A DNA stretch of 64,000 nt from Citrobacter amalonaticus (GCF_002918555.1 NZ_PQMB01000001.1:124087-188086), one strand, 5' to 3'; counted from the stretch's first letter, positions 30,745 through 40,059 are shown. Numbers and translations are program-made. The notes: a model not told the origin generated them from the sequence alone.

Positions 30745-31082
30745 GACACGCTCCTGCTTACGGAATGGCTAAACGGCGCCCAGGAAGACGCAGGCGATAA
30801 AGCGATGTGCAGACTGAGTTTGTGGCAAAAATTGCCAGAATGGCAGGCGCAATACGGCCTGAAGATGAAATGACGTCGGTGACGATCCATACGGCGGGCT
30901 ACTGCCCTATACTCCTTACTAATTAAACGGAAGCTAAACATAACAGAGACAATGTCTTTTTAGCAACGATTTACCTTCATTTGCAATCAGTTGTAACTGG
31001 CATATTTTACACTACGAAATTTCTCACAGGCGAAAGCTAAATTACGGATCTTCATCACATAAAATATTTTTTTCGATATCTA

Positions 31083-31103
31083 AAATAATTCACGAAAATC
31101 ATA
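31083..31103. promoter_or_regulatory. Possible Mlc/NagC-type operator upstream of manX
   Basis: AAATAATTCACGAAAATCAT has the TTCACGAAAAT half typical of Mlc/NagC sites, about 220 bp upstream of the manX start. Mlc and CRP control of manXYZ is established in E. coli. The match is partial, so confidence is low. Apart from this and the ERIC element, I see nothing in the 580-bp gap between yoaE and manX. Confidence 0.35.
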
Positions 31104-31168
31104 GATTTTTCATTGTAACCCTTATCTGAATCGATTCGATTGCGGGCGACGATTCAGAACACAAATTC

Positions 31169-31272
31169 ATTCAGGATGCATCAAGGCGGCAAGTGAATGA
31201 GTCCCGGCGCGTACATCAATATGTGACTGGCGCGATGGAGCGCAGCCAACAAAGAGGCAGCATGAAGGGTGA
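31169..31272 (+). repeat. Degenerate ERIC element in the manX leader
   Basis: AAGGCGGCAAGTGAATGAGT, GTACATCAATATGTGACTGG and GATGGAGCGCAGCCAAC follow the canonical ERIC order with spacing conserved, while the palindromic ends have drifted (ATTCAGGATGCATC, and AGGCAGCATGAAGGGTGA). It ends about 50 bp before the manX GTG, so it is probably transcribed as part of the leader. Confidence 0.65.
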
Positions 31273-31324
31273 AGTGCATACATCTGTCACGTTGATGTGT
31301 TGACAATAATAAAGGAGGTAGCAA

Positions 31325-32287
31325 GTGACCATTGCTATTGTTATAGGCACACATGGTTGGGCTGCAGAGCAGTTACTTAAGACAGCAGAAATGCTGTTAG
31401 GCGAACAGGAAAATGTCGGCTGGATCGATTTCGTTCCAGGCGAAAATGCCGAAACGCTAATCGAAAAGTACAACGCTCAGTTGGCTAAACTCGATACCAG
31501 TAAAGGCGTGCTGTTTCTCGTTGATACATGGGGAGGCAGCCCATTCAACGCTGCGAGCCGCATTGTCGTCGACAAAGAGCATTATGAAGTCATCGCAGGC
31601 GTAAACATCCCAATGCTGGTGGAGACGTTTATGGCCCGTGACGACAACCCGAGCTTTGATGAGTTGGTTCAGATCGCCGTTGAAACCGGTAGTGAAGGCG
31701 TGAAAGCGCTGAAAGCCAAAGCGGCAGTTAAAGCAGCACCTGTTGCCGCAGCGCCAAAAGCGGCGGTACCGGCTAAGCCTATGGGTCCTGGCGACTATAT
31801 GGTTATCGGTCTTGCCCGTATTGATGACCGTTTAATTCATGGCCAGGTGGCAACCCGCTGGACGAAAGAAACCAACGTTACCCGCATCATCGTTGTCAGC
31901 GATGAAGTGGCTGCCGACACCGTTCGTAGAACCCTGTTAACCCAGGTGGCACCTCCCGGTGTTACCGCACACGTAGTTGACGTTGCCAAGATGATTCGTG
32001 TTTACAACAACCCGAAATATGCAGGCGATCGCGTCATGCTGCTGTTCACCAATCCAACCGACGTGGAACGTATTGTCGAAGGCGGTGTGAAAATCACCTC
32101 CGTCAATATCGGCGGTATGGCTTATCGTCAGGGGAAAACGCAGGTTAACAATGCGGTTTCCGTCGACGAGAAAGATATCGAAGCCTTTAAAAAGCTCAAC
32201 GATCGCGGTATCGAGCTTGAAGTGCGTAAGGTTTCCACCGACCAGAAACTGAAAATGATGGATTTGATTGCCAAAGTGGCGAAATAA
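31325..32287 (+). CDS. manX: ManX, mannose PTS EIIAB
   Basis: The cytoplasmic phosphotransfer subunit of the mannose/glucose/glucosamine PTS. The EIIA domain carries His10 in IGTHGWAAEQ. An alanine/proline linker (KAAVKAAPVAAAPKAAVPAKP, about residues 135-157) leads to the EIIB domain with the phosphohistidine in RIDDRLIHGQVATRW. It has 320 residues, three shorter than E. coli, all in the linker. GTG start with a strong AAAGGAGG site. In E. coli the sRNA SgrS pairs inside the early coding region; the CACAC stretch at about 31347 is the likely equivalent. Confidence 0.96.
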   Translation: MTIAIVIGTHGWAAEQLLKTAEMLLGEQENVGWIDFVPGENAETLIEKYNAQLAKLDTSKGVLFLVDTWGGSPFNAASRIVVDKEHYEVIAGVNIPMLVETFMARDDNPSFDELVQIAVETGSEGVKALKAKAAVKAAPVAAAPKAAVPAKPMGPGDYMVIGLARIDDRLIHGQVATRWTKETNVTRIIVVSDEVAADTVRRTLLTQVAPPGVTAHVVDVAKMIRVYNNPKYAGDRVMLLFTNPTDVERIVEGGVKITSVNIGGMAYRQGKTQVNNAVSVDEKDIEAFKKLNDRGIELEVRKVSTDQKLKMMDLIAKVAK

Positions 32288-32345
32288 CCACCCGGCATTT
32301 ACTTAGCTTTCACACTTAAGTCTGTATAGCAATAGGAGAAGTACA

Positions 32346-33146
32346 ATGGAGATTACCACTCTTCAGATTGTGCTGGTGTTCATCGTCGCATGTATCGCGG
32401 GTATGGAGTCGGTACTCGATGAATTTCAGTTCCACCGTCCGCTGGTGGCCTGTACGTTGATTGGCATCGTTCTCGGGGACATGAAAGCCGGTATTATCAT
32501 CGGCGGTACCCTGGAAATGATCGCTCTGGGCTGGATGAACATCGGTGCCGCCGTGGCGCCTGATGCCGCACTGGCTTCCATTATCGCTACCATCCTGGTT
32601 ATCGCGGGTAAACAAGACATCGGTGCCGGTATCGCGCTGGCTATCCCGCTGGCAGCAGCAGGCCAGGTACTGACCATTATCGTTCGTACTATCACCGTCG
32701 CATTCCAGCACGCGGCGGATAAAGCGGCCGAAAACGGCAACCTGACGGCCATCTCATGGCTGCACGTCTCTTCCCTGTTCCTGCAGGCAATGCGTATCGC
32801 TATCCCGGCGGTTATCGTTGCAATCTCTGTCGGTACCAGCGAAGTTCAGGGCATGCTGAACGCAATTCCGGAAGTGGTCACAGGAGGTCTGAATATCGCT
32901 GGTGGCATGATCGTGGTGGTTGGTTACGCGATGGTCATCAACATGATGCGTGCAGGTTACCTGATGCCGTTCTTCTACCTCGGCTTCGTCACCGCAGCAT
33001 TTACTGACTTTAACCTGGTTGCTCTGGGTGTGATTGGTACCGTTATGGCCATCCTCTACATTCAGCTGAGCCCGAAATATAACCGCGGATCCGGTGTGCC
33101 AGCTCAGGCTGCTGGTAACAACGATCTCGATAACGAACTGGACTAA
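32346..33146 (+). CDS. manY: ManY, mannose PTS EIIC
   Basis: The EIIC membrane subunit, which with ManZ forms the sugar channel. It is also the route by which phage lambda DNA and some bacteriocins enter. The 266 residues are mostly hydrophobic, with blocks such as GIVLGDMKAGIIIGGTLEMIALGWMN typical of the family. It has an AGGAG site. It lies 58 bp after manX and 12 bp before manZ. Confidence 0.96.
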   Translation: MEITTLQIVLVFIVACIAGMESVLDEFQFHRPLVACTLIGIVLGDMKAGIIIGGTLEMIALGWMNIGAAVAPDAALASIIATILVIAGKQDIGAGIALAIPLAAAGQVLTIIVRTITVAFQHAADKAAENGNLTAISWLHVSSLFLQAMRIAIPAVIVAISVGTSEVQGMLNAIPEVVTGGLNIAGGMIVVVGYAMVINMMRAGYLMPFFYLGFVTAAFTDFNLVALGVIGTVMAILYIQLSPKYNRGSGVPAQAAGNNDLDNELD

Positions 33147-33158
33147 CAGGTGAGCGAA

Positions 33159-34010
33159 ATGGTTGATATGACTAAAACTACCACCGAGAAAAAACTCACC
33201 CAGAGTGATATTCGTGGCGTGTTCATCCGTTCTAACCTGTTTCAGGGTTCATGGAACTTCGAACGTATGCAGGCGCTGGGTTTCTGCTTCTCTATGGTGC
33301 CAGCGATTCGTCGCCTGTATCCGGAGAACAACGATGCGCGCAAACAGGCTATTAAACGTCACCTGGAATTCTTTAACACCCATCCTTATGTCGCAGCACC
33401 GGTGCTTGGCGTTACGCTGGCGATGGAAGAGCAGCGTGCGAACGGCGCAGAGATCGACGATGGTGCCATCAACGGTATCAAAGTCGGTCTGATGGGGCCG
33501 CTGGCTGGCGTGGGCGACCCGATCTTCTGGGGTACCGTACGTCCGGTATTTGCGGCGCTGGGCGCCGGTATCGCGATGAGCGGTAGCCTGCTCGGCCCCC
33601 TGCTGTTCTTTATTCTGTTTAACGCAGTGCGTCTGCTGACCCGTTACTACGGCGTGGCTTACGGCTATCGTAAAGGTGTCGATATCGTTAAGGATATGGG
33701 CGGCGGCTTCCTGCAGAAACTGACTGAGGGGGCGTCAATCCTCGGCCTGTTTGTCATGGGGGCGTTGGTTAACAAGTGGACGCACGTGAATATCCCGCTG
33801 GTAGTCTCCACGATTACCGGTCAGGATGGTCAGACTCGTGTCACTACCGTGCAAAACATTCTCGACCAGCTGATGCCGGGTCTGGTACCCCTGCTGCTGA
33901 CCTTCGCCTGTATGTGGCTGCTGCGTAAGAAAGTGAACCCGCTGTGGATTATCGTTGGCTTCTTCGTCATCGGTATCGCCGGCTACGCTGTCGGTCTGCT
34001 GGGCAAGTAA
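33159..34010 (+). CDS. manZ: ManZ, mannose PTS EIID
   Basis: The EIID membrane subunit of the mannose PTS. It has 283 residues from the ATG at 33159, which has AGGTGA five bases upstream; a GTG three codons earlier is in frame but has no ribosome site. Motifs: RSNLFQGSWNFERMQALGFCFSM, GLMGPLAGVGDPIFWGT and the C-terminal hydrophobic end. Last gene of manXYZ; a strong terminator follows at once. Confidence 0.96.
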   Translation: MVDMTKTTTEKKLTQSDIRGVFIRSNLFQGSWNFERMQALGFCFSMVPAIRRLYPENNDARKQAIKRHLEFFNTHPYVAAPVLGVTLAMEEQRANGAEIDDGAINGIKVGLMGPLAGVGDPIFWGTVRPVFAALGAGIAMSGSLLGPLLFFILFNAVRLLTRYYGVAYGYRKGVDIVKDMGGGFLQKLTEGASILGLFVMGALVNKWTHVNIPLVVSTITGQDGQTRVTTVQNILDQLMPGLVPLLLTFACMWLLRKKVNPLWIIVGFFVIGIAGYAVGLLGK

Positions 34011-34026
34011 CACGGTTGTATACTAC

Positions 34027-34052
34027 CGGGGCCTTATGGCCCCGTTTTTTTA
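34027..34052 (+). terminator. manXYZ terminator
   Basis: CGGGGCC-TTAT-GGCCCCG (34027-34044) followed by eight Ts, 16 bp after the manZ stop and just before the yobD ribosome site. Confidence 0.9.
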
Positions 34053-34064
34053 TCCGGAGGAGTA

Positions 34065-34523
34065 ATGACTATCACGGACCTGGTGCTGGTTCTTTTTATT
34101 GTCGCGTTGCTGGCTTACGCTATCTACGATCAGTTCATCATGCCCCGCCGCAATGGCCCCACCCTGCTTTCAATCCCACTGCTGCGTCGCGGGCGGGTAG
34201 ATAGCGTTATTTTCGTCGGGCTAATCGTTATTCTCATCTACAACAATGTCACCAGCCACGGAGCGCAAATAACCACGTGGTTATTATGTGCGCTGGCGCT
34301 GATGGGCTTTTATATTTTCTGGATCCGCGCACCGAAGATTATCTTTAAACAGAGTGGCTTTTTCTTCGCCAATGTATGGATAGAATATAGCCGCATTAAA
34401 GAGATGAATTTATCGGAAGATGGTGTTCTGGTTATGCAACTGGAACAACGACGCCTGCTCATTCGCGTACGAAATATAGATGATCTGGAAAAGATATATA
34501 AACTTCTCGTTTCATCTCAATAA
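34065..34523 (+). CDS. yobD: YobD, DUF986 inner-membrane protein
   Basis: A 152-residue membrane protein of UPF0266/DUF986 with three predicted helices in the first 90 residues ([47 protein letters not shown]). A soluble PH-like C-terminal part follows ([25 protein letters not shown]). Function unknown. It has a good GGAGGAG site just after the manXYZ terminator. Confidence 0.9.
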   Translation: MTITDLVLVLFIVALLAYAIYDQFIMPRRNGPTLLSIPLLRRGRVDSVIFVGLIVILIYNNVTSHGAQITTWLLCALALMGFYIFWIRAPKIIFKQSGFFFANVWIEYSRIKEMNLSEDGVLVMQLEQRRLLIRVRNIDDLEKIYKLLVSSQ

Positions 34524-34642
34524 ATTACAAACATAGCCTGCGCTATATTTTTGTCTGTATGTCTGATGATAAACATAGCAAAGGCTATATAGCATACCGT
34601 TCTGAATGTTATTTATTTTAACGTCCTGGCAATAAATAAATC

Positions 34643-34663
34643 TAAATGAAAATCGTTTTCAAC
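34643..34663. promoter_or_regulatory. Fur-like box upstream of mntP
   Basis: TAAATGAAAATCGTTTTCAAC resembles the Fur consensus GATAATGATAATCATTATC as an imperfect palindrome. It lies about 85 bp before the riboswitch. E. coli mntP is known to be affected by Fur and MntR; the site is inferred from sequence. Confidence 0.55.
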
Positions 34664-34727
34664 TGGAAGTCAAATATTATTTCGCCTTTGTTGTTTTATA
34701 TTCTCAAAATATGTTAAGGTTGCGCCG

Positions 34728-34834
34728 TCATTTGGGGAGTAGCCGATTTCCAGACTCCGGAAATGTACGTGTCAACATACTCGTTGAAAAACGTGGCACG
34801 TACGGTCTGAACACCCGTTCAGTCAGGCGAGACC
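34728..34834 (+). promoter_or_regulatory. yybP-ykoY manganese riboswitch in the mntP leader
   Basis: The leader has TTGGGGAGTAGCC, AACATACTCGTTG, CGTGGCACGTACGGTC and GGCGAGACCA in the order of the yybP-ykoY aptamer. In E. coli this element in the mntP leader binds Mn2+ and raises translation of the manganese exporter. The aptamer ends about 105 bp before the mntP ATG. The rest of the 416-bp gap (34524-34939) is an AT-rich promoter region with the Fur-like box. Confidence 0.85.
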
Positions 34835-34939
34835 ATATGCACATCTACTGCTATGCATTCCTGCACAATGCTTTTGTGGGTATGTATGTTTACTGGGGGC
34901 AGTGATGTGTTTTATGGAAACCCCGGTCAGGACGCTGTT

Positions 34940-35506
34940 ATGAATATCACCGCTACTGTTCTTCTCGCTTTCGGCATGTCGATGGATGCTTTCGCTGCAT
35001 CAATTGGCAAAGGTGCCATGCTCCACAAACCCAAATTCTCTGAAGCTTTGCGCACCGGCCTTATTTTCGGCGCGGTAGAAACCCTGACGCCGTTGATCGG
35101 CTGGGGAATGGGAATGCTGGCAAGCAAATTCGTGCTGGAGTGGAACCACTGGATAGCCTTTTTTCTGCTGCTCTTCCTCGGTGGACGCATGATCGTTGAG
35201 GGCATTCGTGGCAACAGCGATGAAGACGAAGAGCCGCTGCGTCGTCACGGCTTCTGGCTGTTGGTGACGACCGCCATCGCCACCAGTCTGGATGCAATGG
35301 CCGTGGGCGTCGGTCTGGCGTTCCTGCAGGTGAATATCATCGCAACTGCGCTGGCCATCGGCTGCGCCACCCTGATTATGTCTACGCTGGGCATGATGGT
35401 AGGCCGTTTTATCGGCCCGCTGCTGGGCAAACGTGCGGAAATTCTCGGTGGGGTGGTACTCATTGGTATCGGCGCCCAGATCCTCTGGACGCATTTTCAC
35501 GGTTAG
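34940..35506 (+). CDS. mntP: MntP, manganese efflux pump
   Basis: An inner-membrane Mn2+ exporter with six helices. The repeated acidic motifs [14 protein letters not shown] (residues about 12-25) and [15 protein letters not shown] (about 115-129) show the internal duplication of the family. The ATG at 34940 gives 188 residues as in E. coli; an upstream in-frame ATG lies inside the riboswitch leader. Controlled by the riboswitch and probably MntR. Confidence 0.95.
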   Translation: MNITATVLLAFGMSMDAFAASIGKGAMLHKPKFSEALRTGLIFGAVETLTPLIGWGMGMLASKFVLEWNHWIAFFLLLFLGGRMIVEGIRGNSDEDEEPLRRHGFWLLVTTAIATSLDAMAVGVGLAFLQVNIIATALAIGCATLIMSTLGMMVGRFIGPLLGKRAEILGGVVLIGIGAQILWTHFHG

Positions 35507-35522
35507 CGTCTGGCGCAGACGG

Positions 35523-36332
35523 TCAGTCCACACGCTGCCAGACGTGAAGGCTAAAGTCCGTCTGGCACTCAAATACTTCCTGTCCCGCAAGCTGTTGCCA
35601 GACTTCCGGTTTTGCCCGCCAGGCAAATGGCGTCATCTGCAATAGCGCAACCGCTTCACCGCCGCTCAGCGCCATTGGATAAGCCAGTTCGACGCTTTGC
35701 TGGAGAGTAAAACCGGTCAACTGTTCCGCGTGCGGCGCGTGCAGCCGCACCTCATCGTAAATCAGTCCCTTAAGCTCCATCAGATGGCGCGGCCCCGGCG
35801 TGGCAGTAATAACCCAGCCCCCCGGTTTCACCACTCTCGCCAGCTCCTGCGCTTTACAGGGAGCGTAAATGCGGATAATCGCATCCTGCGACTCATCAGC
35901 AAAAGGCAAGCGATGGCTGGAGGCGACACAAAAGGTCACCTGCGGATAGCGCTTTGCTGCCGCTTTAATAGCCACTTTGGCGACATCTAAACCGAAGGCA
36001 GTAACCCCCTGCAGCACATCGGCGAAAGCATGGGTGTAGTACCCTTCGCCACAGCCAATATCCAGAACCGATACAGCGTCTTCCGTCAGACGCTCTTTCA
36101 GGCAATTAACGATGGCATCTCGTAACGGCTGATAGTGACCGGCATCAAGAAACGCCCGGCGCGCCTGCATCATTTCAGCGCTGTCGCCCGGATCGCGGGA
36201 ACGCTTATGTTGAACCGGCAGGAGATTAACGTACCCTTCTTTCGCCACGTCAAACTGGTGACGCTGTGGACAGATATAGCTATTTTTCACCTGCGCAAGA
36301 GGCTGGTGGCAAAGAGGACAGGAAAACGACAT
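35523..36332 (-). CDS. rlmA: RlmA, 23S rRNA m1G745 methyltransferase
   Basis: Methylates N1 of G745 in 23S rRNA using S-adenosylmethionine. A zinc-ribbon at the N-terminus (CPLCHQPL and [10 protein letters not shown]) is followed by a Rossmann methyltransferase with motif [14 protein letters not shown] near residue 87. The ATG at 36332 gives 269 residues as in E. coli; the seven-codon upstream extension is rejected. It converges with mntP; the PBP3 paralogue lies upstream on the same strand. Confidence 0.95.
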   Translation of the reverse strand: MSFSCPLCHQPLAQVKNSYICPQRHQFDVAKEGYVNLLPVQHKRSRDPGDSAEMMQARRAFLDAGHYQPLRDAIVNCLKERLTEDAVSVLDIGCGEGYYTHAFADVLQGVTAFGLDVAKVAIKAAAKRYPQVTFCVASSHRLPFADESQDAIIRIYAPCKAQELARVVKPGGWVITATPGPRHLMELKGLIYDEVRLHAPHAEQLTGFTLQQSVELAYPMALSGGEAVALLQMTPFAWRAKPEVWQQLAGQEVFECQTDFSLHVWQRVD

Positions 36333-36395
36333 GACAACTCCGGCAGGTAACATAAGGGCGCAAGTTTAACGCGAATTGCGCCCAGGGAGAATAAC

Positions 36396-38141
36396 TTAGA
36401 GTGATGGGGTTGAGGCGCTGTTATTACCCAGAACCAACAGGTGCCCGGAATCGGCGGGCATCCCATCCGGCTTTACATTCTCCAGTCGCAGAACATCCCC
36501 CATTATCTGGCTGAAAACCGGTGCCGAAACTGCGCCACCATAATAGGAGCCGTTTTGCGGGTTATTGATCACCACCACCAGCGCGAATTTGGGATCGCTC
36601 GCCGGTGCCACGCCTGCGGTATAGGCTACATATTTATCAATATACCGCCCGTCATCACCGATCTTCTTTGCCGTCCCGGTTTTGACGGCCACGCGATAAT
36701 CTCTCACCGCCGCTTTTGTGCCACCGCCGCCGGGGAGTGCGACACTTTCCATCATGTGCTCCACCTGATGCACCAGACTGGCTGGCATCACCCTGCGCCC
36801 CATGACGGGCGGATCGATACGGGTAATAGAAAGCGGTCGATAAATACCAAAGCTACCAATGGTGGCATACACATGCGCCAGCTGTAACGGTGTTACCATC
36901 AGCCCATAACCAAAAGCGAAGGTTGCACGATCCAGATCGCTCCAGTAGCGGCGCCGGGGCATTAATCCGCGACTCTCTCCGGTAAGCCCCAGCCCCGTAG
37001 GTTGACCAAAACCAAAGCTTTTATAAGTATCTGACAGTCGCTGAACTGGCATGGCTAAAGAGAGATGAGACACACCCGTATCACTCGATTTTTGCAAAAT
37101 CCCCGTCAGCGACAGCTCAGGATAAAATCCAACGTCGCGGATCCGATGCCCGTCGAGGTTAAACGGATGGGTATCAATAACGCTGTCAGGCTGCACAATC
37201 CCCTGCTGTAAAGCCGTCATGATGACCAACGGCTTAACGGTAGACCCCGGCTCGAAGGTATCGCTGATAGCACGGTTGCGGAAATCATCCACTTCGGCCC
37301 CTTCACGGTTATTTGGATTGAAGTCAGGAAAACTGGCCATTGAAAGAATTTCACCAGTATCAATACTTACCAGCACCGCCGCGCCCGATTCTGCTTTATT
37401 CCATCTGACGGCGTTGTCCAGGGCATCCTCCGTGACGGTCTGCAAACGTTCATCGATGCTGAGTTGTAATTGATGAGCCGGTACCGGGTTCACCTCTGTG
37501 ATATTTTCGATAACGTGACCAAATTTATCTTTGCGGACTAGGCGAGTACCGGGTTTCCCCATCAGCTGCGCATTGAAGCTTTTCTCTATCCCTTCTATCC
37601 CCTGACCATCAATGTTGGTAAAGCCAATCAGGTTGGCGGCAACATGTCCCGCAGGATAAAAACGACGAGACTCCTCTCGCAGGTTAATTCCCGGGAGATT
37701 GAGTTTATCAACCCACCCGGCCTGCTGAGGTGAGATCTGACGCACCAGATAGATAAATCGTCCTGACGGATCGCGATTAACGCGCTCAGCTAACGTATTC
37801 AGGGAGAGGTGTAACGATGAGGCCAGCGCCTGCCAGCGTTGATTATAGCCAACGCCCCCTTTGCTCAAAATCGTTTTGGGATCGGCCCACACGGCATTCA
37901 CCGGCACGCTGACCGCCAGCGGGCGTCCTTCCCGGTCAGTGATCATACCGCGTGGGGAAGCCGTTGTGATTTCACGCAAAGAGCGCATATCCTCTTGCCT
38001 GACAAGATTCGTCGGCGTGACAATCTGTAACCACGCCACGCGTCCCAACAGCAGCCCCATGCTCAGCAGAATAGCCGCACAAAGCAGAGCAAATCGTATG
38101 GGCATGAAATGAGTCGCAGCCCCGTCGCTTTTCTTCTTCAC
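36396..38141 (-). CDS. Second PBP3 (FtsI paralogue of the PBP3-SAL type)
   Basis: A 581-residue class B penicillin-binding protein, closely similar to FtsI along its whole length. It corresponds to the Salmonella PBP3-SAL gene, which lies in the same rlmA-cspC gap and is absent from E. coli K-12. A signal-anchor helix (PIRFALLCAAILLSMGLLLGRVAWLQ) is at residues 14-39. The transpeptidase has STVK at 300-303 and KTGT at 487-490. The SxN motif reads Ser352-Ser353-Asp354, with aspartate where FtsI has asparagine. In Salmonella the paralogue serves septal synthesis in acidic, intracellular conditions; the role here is inferred. Confidence 0.9.
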   Translation of the reverse strand: MKKKSDGAATHFMPIRFALLCAAILLSMGLLLGRVAWLQIVTPTNLVRQEDMRSLREITTASPRGMITDREGRPLAVSVPVNAVWADPKTILSKGGVGYNQRWQALASSLHLSLNTLAERVNRDPSGRFIYLVRQISPQQAGWVDKLNLPGINLREESRRFYPAGHVAANLIGFTNIDGQGIEGIEKSFNAQLMGKPGTRLVRKDKFGHVIENITEVNPVPAHQLQLSIDERLQTVTEDALDNAVRWNKAESGAAVLVSIDTGEILSMASFPDFNPNNREGAEVDDFRNRAISDTFEPGSTVKPLVIMTALQQGIVQPDSVIDTHPFNLDGHRIRDVGFYPELSLTGILQKSSDTGVSHLSLAMPVQRLSDTYKSFGFGQPTGLGLTGESRGLMPRRRYWSDLDRATFAFGYGLMVTPLQLAHVYATIGSFGIYRPLSITRIDPPVMGRRVMPASLVHQVEHMMESVALPGGGGTKAAVRDYRVAVKTGTAKKIGDDGRYIDKYVAYTAGVAPASDPKFALVVVINNPQNGSYYGGAVSAPVFSQIMGDVLRLENVKPDGMPADSGHLLVLGNNSASTPSL

Positions 38142-38288
38142 CTTTACTCCGGCAAGGTCATTTCTCAGGTGATTGATTTAACTGGAACAGAGACAGGAAA
38201 GCGGGGAAAACAGTGCTAATAACATCGCGGCTTTGCAACAAATCGCTAACGGACGCGCATATTGCAATATTTTGAAAGAAACTGAATT

Positions 38289-38313
38289 AAAAAGCCCCGC
38301 TTTGGCGAGGCTT
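38289..38313 (-). terminator. cspC terminator
   Basis: On the minus strand, AAGCCTCGCC-AAA-GCGGGGCTT forms a stem with one G-U pair, followed by TTTTAATTC. It closes the yobF-cspC transcript and lies about 50 bp after the cspC stop. Confidence 0.75.
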
Positions 38314-38360
38314 TATATCTGAGGTTGATGCGCCGGAACGCTTCAAATCAGTGGTGTCGA

Positions 38361-38570
38361 TCAGATAGCTGTTACGTTAACAGCAGCCGGACCTTTCTGG
38401 CCGTCCTGAATTTCGAACTCAACGTTCTGGCCTTCAGCCAGCGTTTTGAAGCCATTACCCTGGATAGCGGAGAAGTGTACGAACACATCTTTGCTGCCAT
38501 CAGCCGGAGTAATGAAGCCAAAACCTTTAGACTCGTTGAACCACTTAACTTGACCTTTAATCTTTGCCAT
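38361..38570 (-). CDS. cspC: CspC, cold-shock-family RNA chaperone
   Basis: A 69-residue OB-fold protein, constitutive at 37 degrees, that binds RNA and raises RpoS and other stress messages. RNP1 (KGFGFIT) and RNP2 (VFVHF) are intact. The sequence appears identical to the E. coli one as I recall it. The ATG at 38570 is preceded by AAGGAATTTTGCAA; an ATG two codons earlier is in frame but lacks spacing. Second gene after yobF. Confidence 0.95.
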
Positions 38571-38582
38571 TTGCAAAATTCC

Positions 38583-38726
38583 TTAGAGTGTTTTCTTCGC
38601 CCGCAGGCATAACATAGATGAAACTGAGACATTACTGCTTGCGGCACTAATATAAGGTTCGGCAGAGAAGCGGTATTCAACGACAACGTGTTTACTCAGG
38701 ACTTCTTTACTGAAAATGCCACACAT
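38583..38726 (-). CDS. yobF: YobF, small stress-associated protein
   Basis: A 47-residue protein cotranscribed with csp[21 protein letters not shown] and so on, ending RAKKTL. It lines up with E. coli YobF (DUF2527), whose level rises on heat shock. The frame is shorter than the usual cutoff and was found by reading upstream of cspC. Stop to cspC ATG is 12 bp. Function unknown. Confidence 0.9.
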   Translation of the reverse strand: MCGIFSKEVLSKHVVVEYRFSAEPYISAASSNVSVSSMLCLRAKKTL

Positions 38727-39393
38727 AAACAGAACTGTACCTCGTTTAACCCAAAACGTGTTATCACATACTACGTAAATTATGGCAAGCCATTTTTAAA
38801 CGTGTCTCGATCAGCCGCACAAATCCCGTGAGTCATCAAAGATAATCTGCACAGTTATGCGCCAGGTAATCGAATGATATATTCTCGCGTCTCAACCTCA
38901 GCACCGCCAGGCGCACGCCTTGTTGGGTGCATTTTCTACCATAGCTCAATAACTTCGGTTGTTCCAGGTCACGTGTTCGTCTTATCGATACGCCCTACGG
39001 ATAACACAAATTATGCTGAACAATGCATAATTTGTCATAACGCAAAAAACGTCATTTGTTTAAAAAGCGGTTCGTTTTCAGCCGTTTTCATGTATCTGAA
39101 TAGCCCTTCCTCTTTTGCACTAAAATAATGAAAGAATGATGACAGTGCACATAAAAAGTGAGAGAAACGTTTCGCTATTAATGAAAACGACAGCTATCAC
39201 AAAAAACAATCATATTATTGGGCTATAAATAATTTAATATCGGCGTAATACATACGATAAGCCATTAGGCGTTCGACAAAATAACGAAGAACGTAAAGAG
39301 AAGGCCACTTACGGCAATCCTGCACCAGAATTGGGCACCGGGGATAGCGGAGCTGCCTGCTCGCTCAGCAGGCAAACCCACGCCGGACAGTCA
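38727..39393. other. 667-bp gap between yobF and yebO
   Basis: The gap is AT-rich. It includes the yobF leader and promoter, an 11-bp perfect inverted repeat at 39006-39035, and AGAAACGTTTC at about 39166. An open frame at 38874-39128 has no ribosome site and no recognisable sequence, so I do not call it a gene. Confidence 0.6.
39006..39035. repeat. Perfect 11-bp inverted repeat
   Basis: ACAAATTATGC (39006-39016) is the exact reverse complement of GCATAATTTGT (39025-39035), with an eight-base loop TGAACAAT. No T-tract follows, so it does not look like a terminator. It could be an operator or an RNA hairpin. Confidence 0.6.
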
Positions 39394-39684
39394 TTAACGT
39401 TCAGCAACCAGACGAATAATACCTTCATCTTCCTGTTGCTGAACTTTCGCTGCGGTAGTCTCTTCTGCCGCTTTCTCTGGTTCGTTGGCTTCGCACAAAC
39501 GACGCAACAACGCATTTTGTCGCTTCTGCTGATCCAGCAAAGACTCAAGCAGTTCAATCTGCTCGTTTGTGCGCGAACTGGCACGGTTCACAAAGAACCA
39601 CAGCGCCAGCCCAACCGCGAAAACCACCGCCGATACAAGTAAAGACGCAAAGTTAAGCGCGCCAGAATTCAGGACTTCATTCAT
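39394..39684 (-). CDS. yebO: YebO, small single-pass membrane protein
   Basis: A 96-residue protein with one N-terminal membrane helix (FASLLVSAVVFAVGLALWFFVN) and a charged, probably coiled-coil cytoplasmic tail (RTNEQIELLESLLDQQKRQNALLRRLCEANEPEKAAEE). It matches E. coli YebO, of unknown function. It is followed upstream by mgrB on the same strand, 74 bp away. Confidence 0.9.
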   Translation of the reverse strand: MNEVLNSGALNFASLLVSAVVFAVGLALWFFVNRASSRTNEQIELLESLLDQQKRQNALLRRLCEANEPEKAAEETTAAKVQQQEDEGIIRLVAER

Positions 39685-39758
39685 TTCACCACCTCAATGT
39701 AGAGGGACCATTCTACCACTGCTACAGAGGAAGGAAATCGACTGATGAAAAAATGCTA

Positions 39759-39902
39759 TCACCAGGGGATGAATCTGTTGATGGTACAAATTCCGTTGAA
39801 AAATTGTACATCCTGATCGCACATAATGTTGAACACCTGCGCCCACAGCAACAGGCATACAAGCACAACAATCATCAGGATGACCCATCGAAACTTTTTC
39901 AC
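39759..39902 (-). CDS. mgrB: MgrB, feedback inhibitor of PhoQ
   Basis: A 47-residue inner-membrane peptide that binds PhoQ and dampens PhoPQ signalling; its loss causes polymyxin resistance in Klebsiella and Citrobacter. It has one membrane helix ([20 protein letters not shown]), then the periplasmic part with the two essential cysteines in [18 protein letters not shown] and the C-terminal IPW. GTG start. A GGTTTA half of a PhoP box lies at 39952-39957 on this strand; the second half is not clear. The frame is intact. Confidence 0.93.
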   Translation of the reverse strand: MKKFRWVILMIVVLVCLLLWAQVFNIMCDQDVQFFNGICTINRFIPW

Positions 39903-40059
39903 TTCACTCTCCGCATCAACATCTTATGTCATCAAATTATCATGCGTTACCTAAACCGGGGCTAACTGTAGAGGCATTACCTCTTTTTAGGAATCATTCA
40001 CTTGTATCAGGCAATGTACCAGCTAATATTAATCCAATTAAAGAAGAATAGAGGTTGAA

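Noticed and set aside
38874-39128. 84-codon frame between yobF and yebO
   Set aside because: No ribosome site, no recognisable sequence and low-quality codon use. Open by chance in AT-rich DNA.
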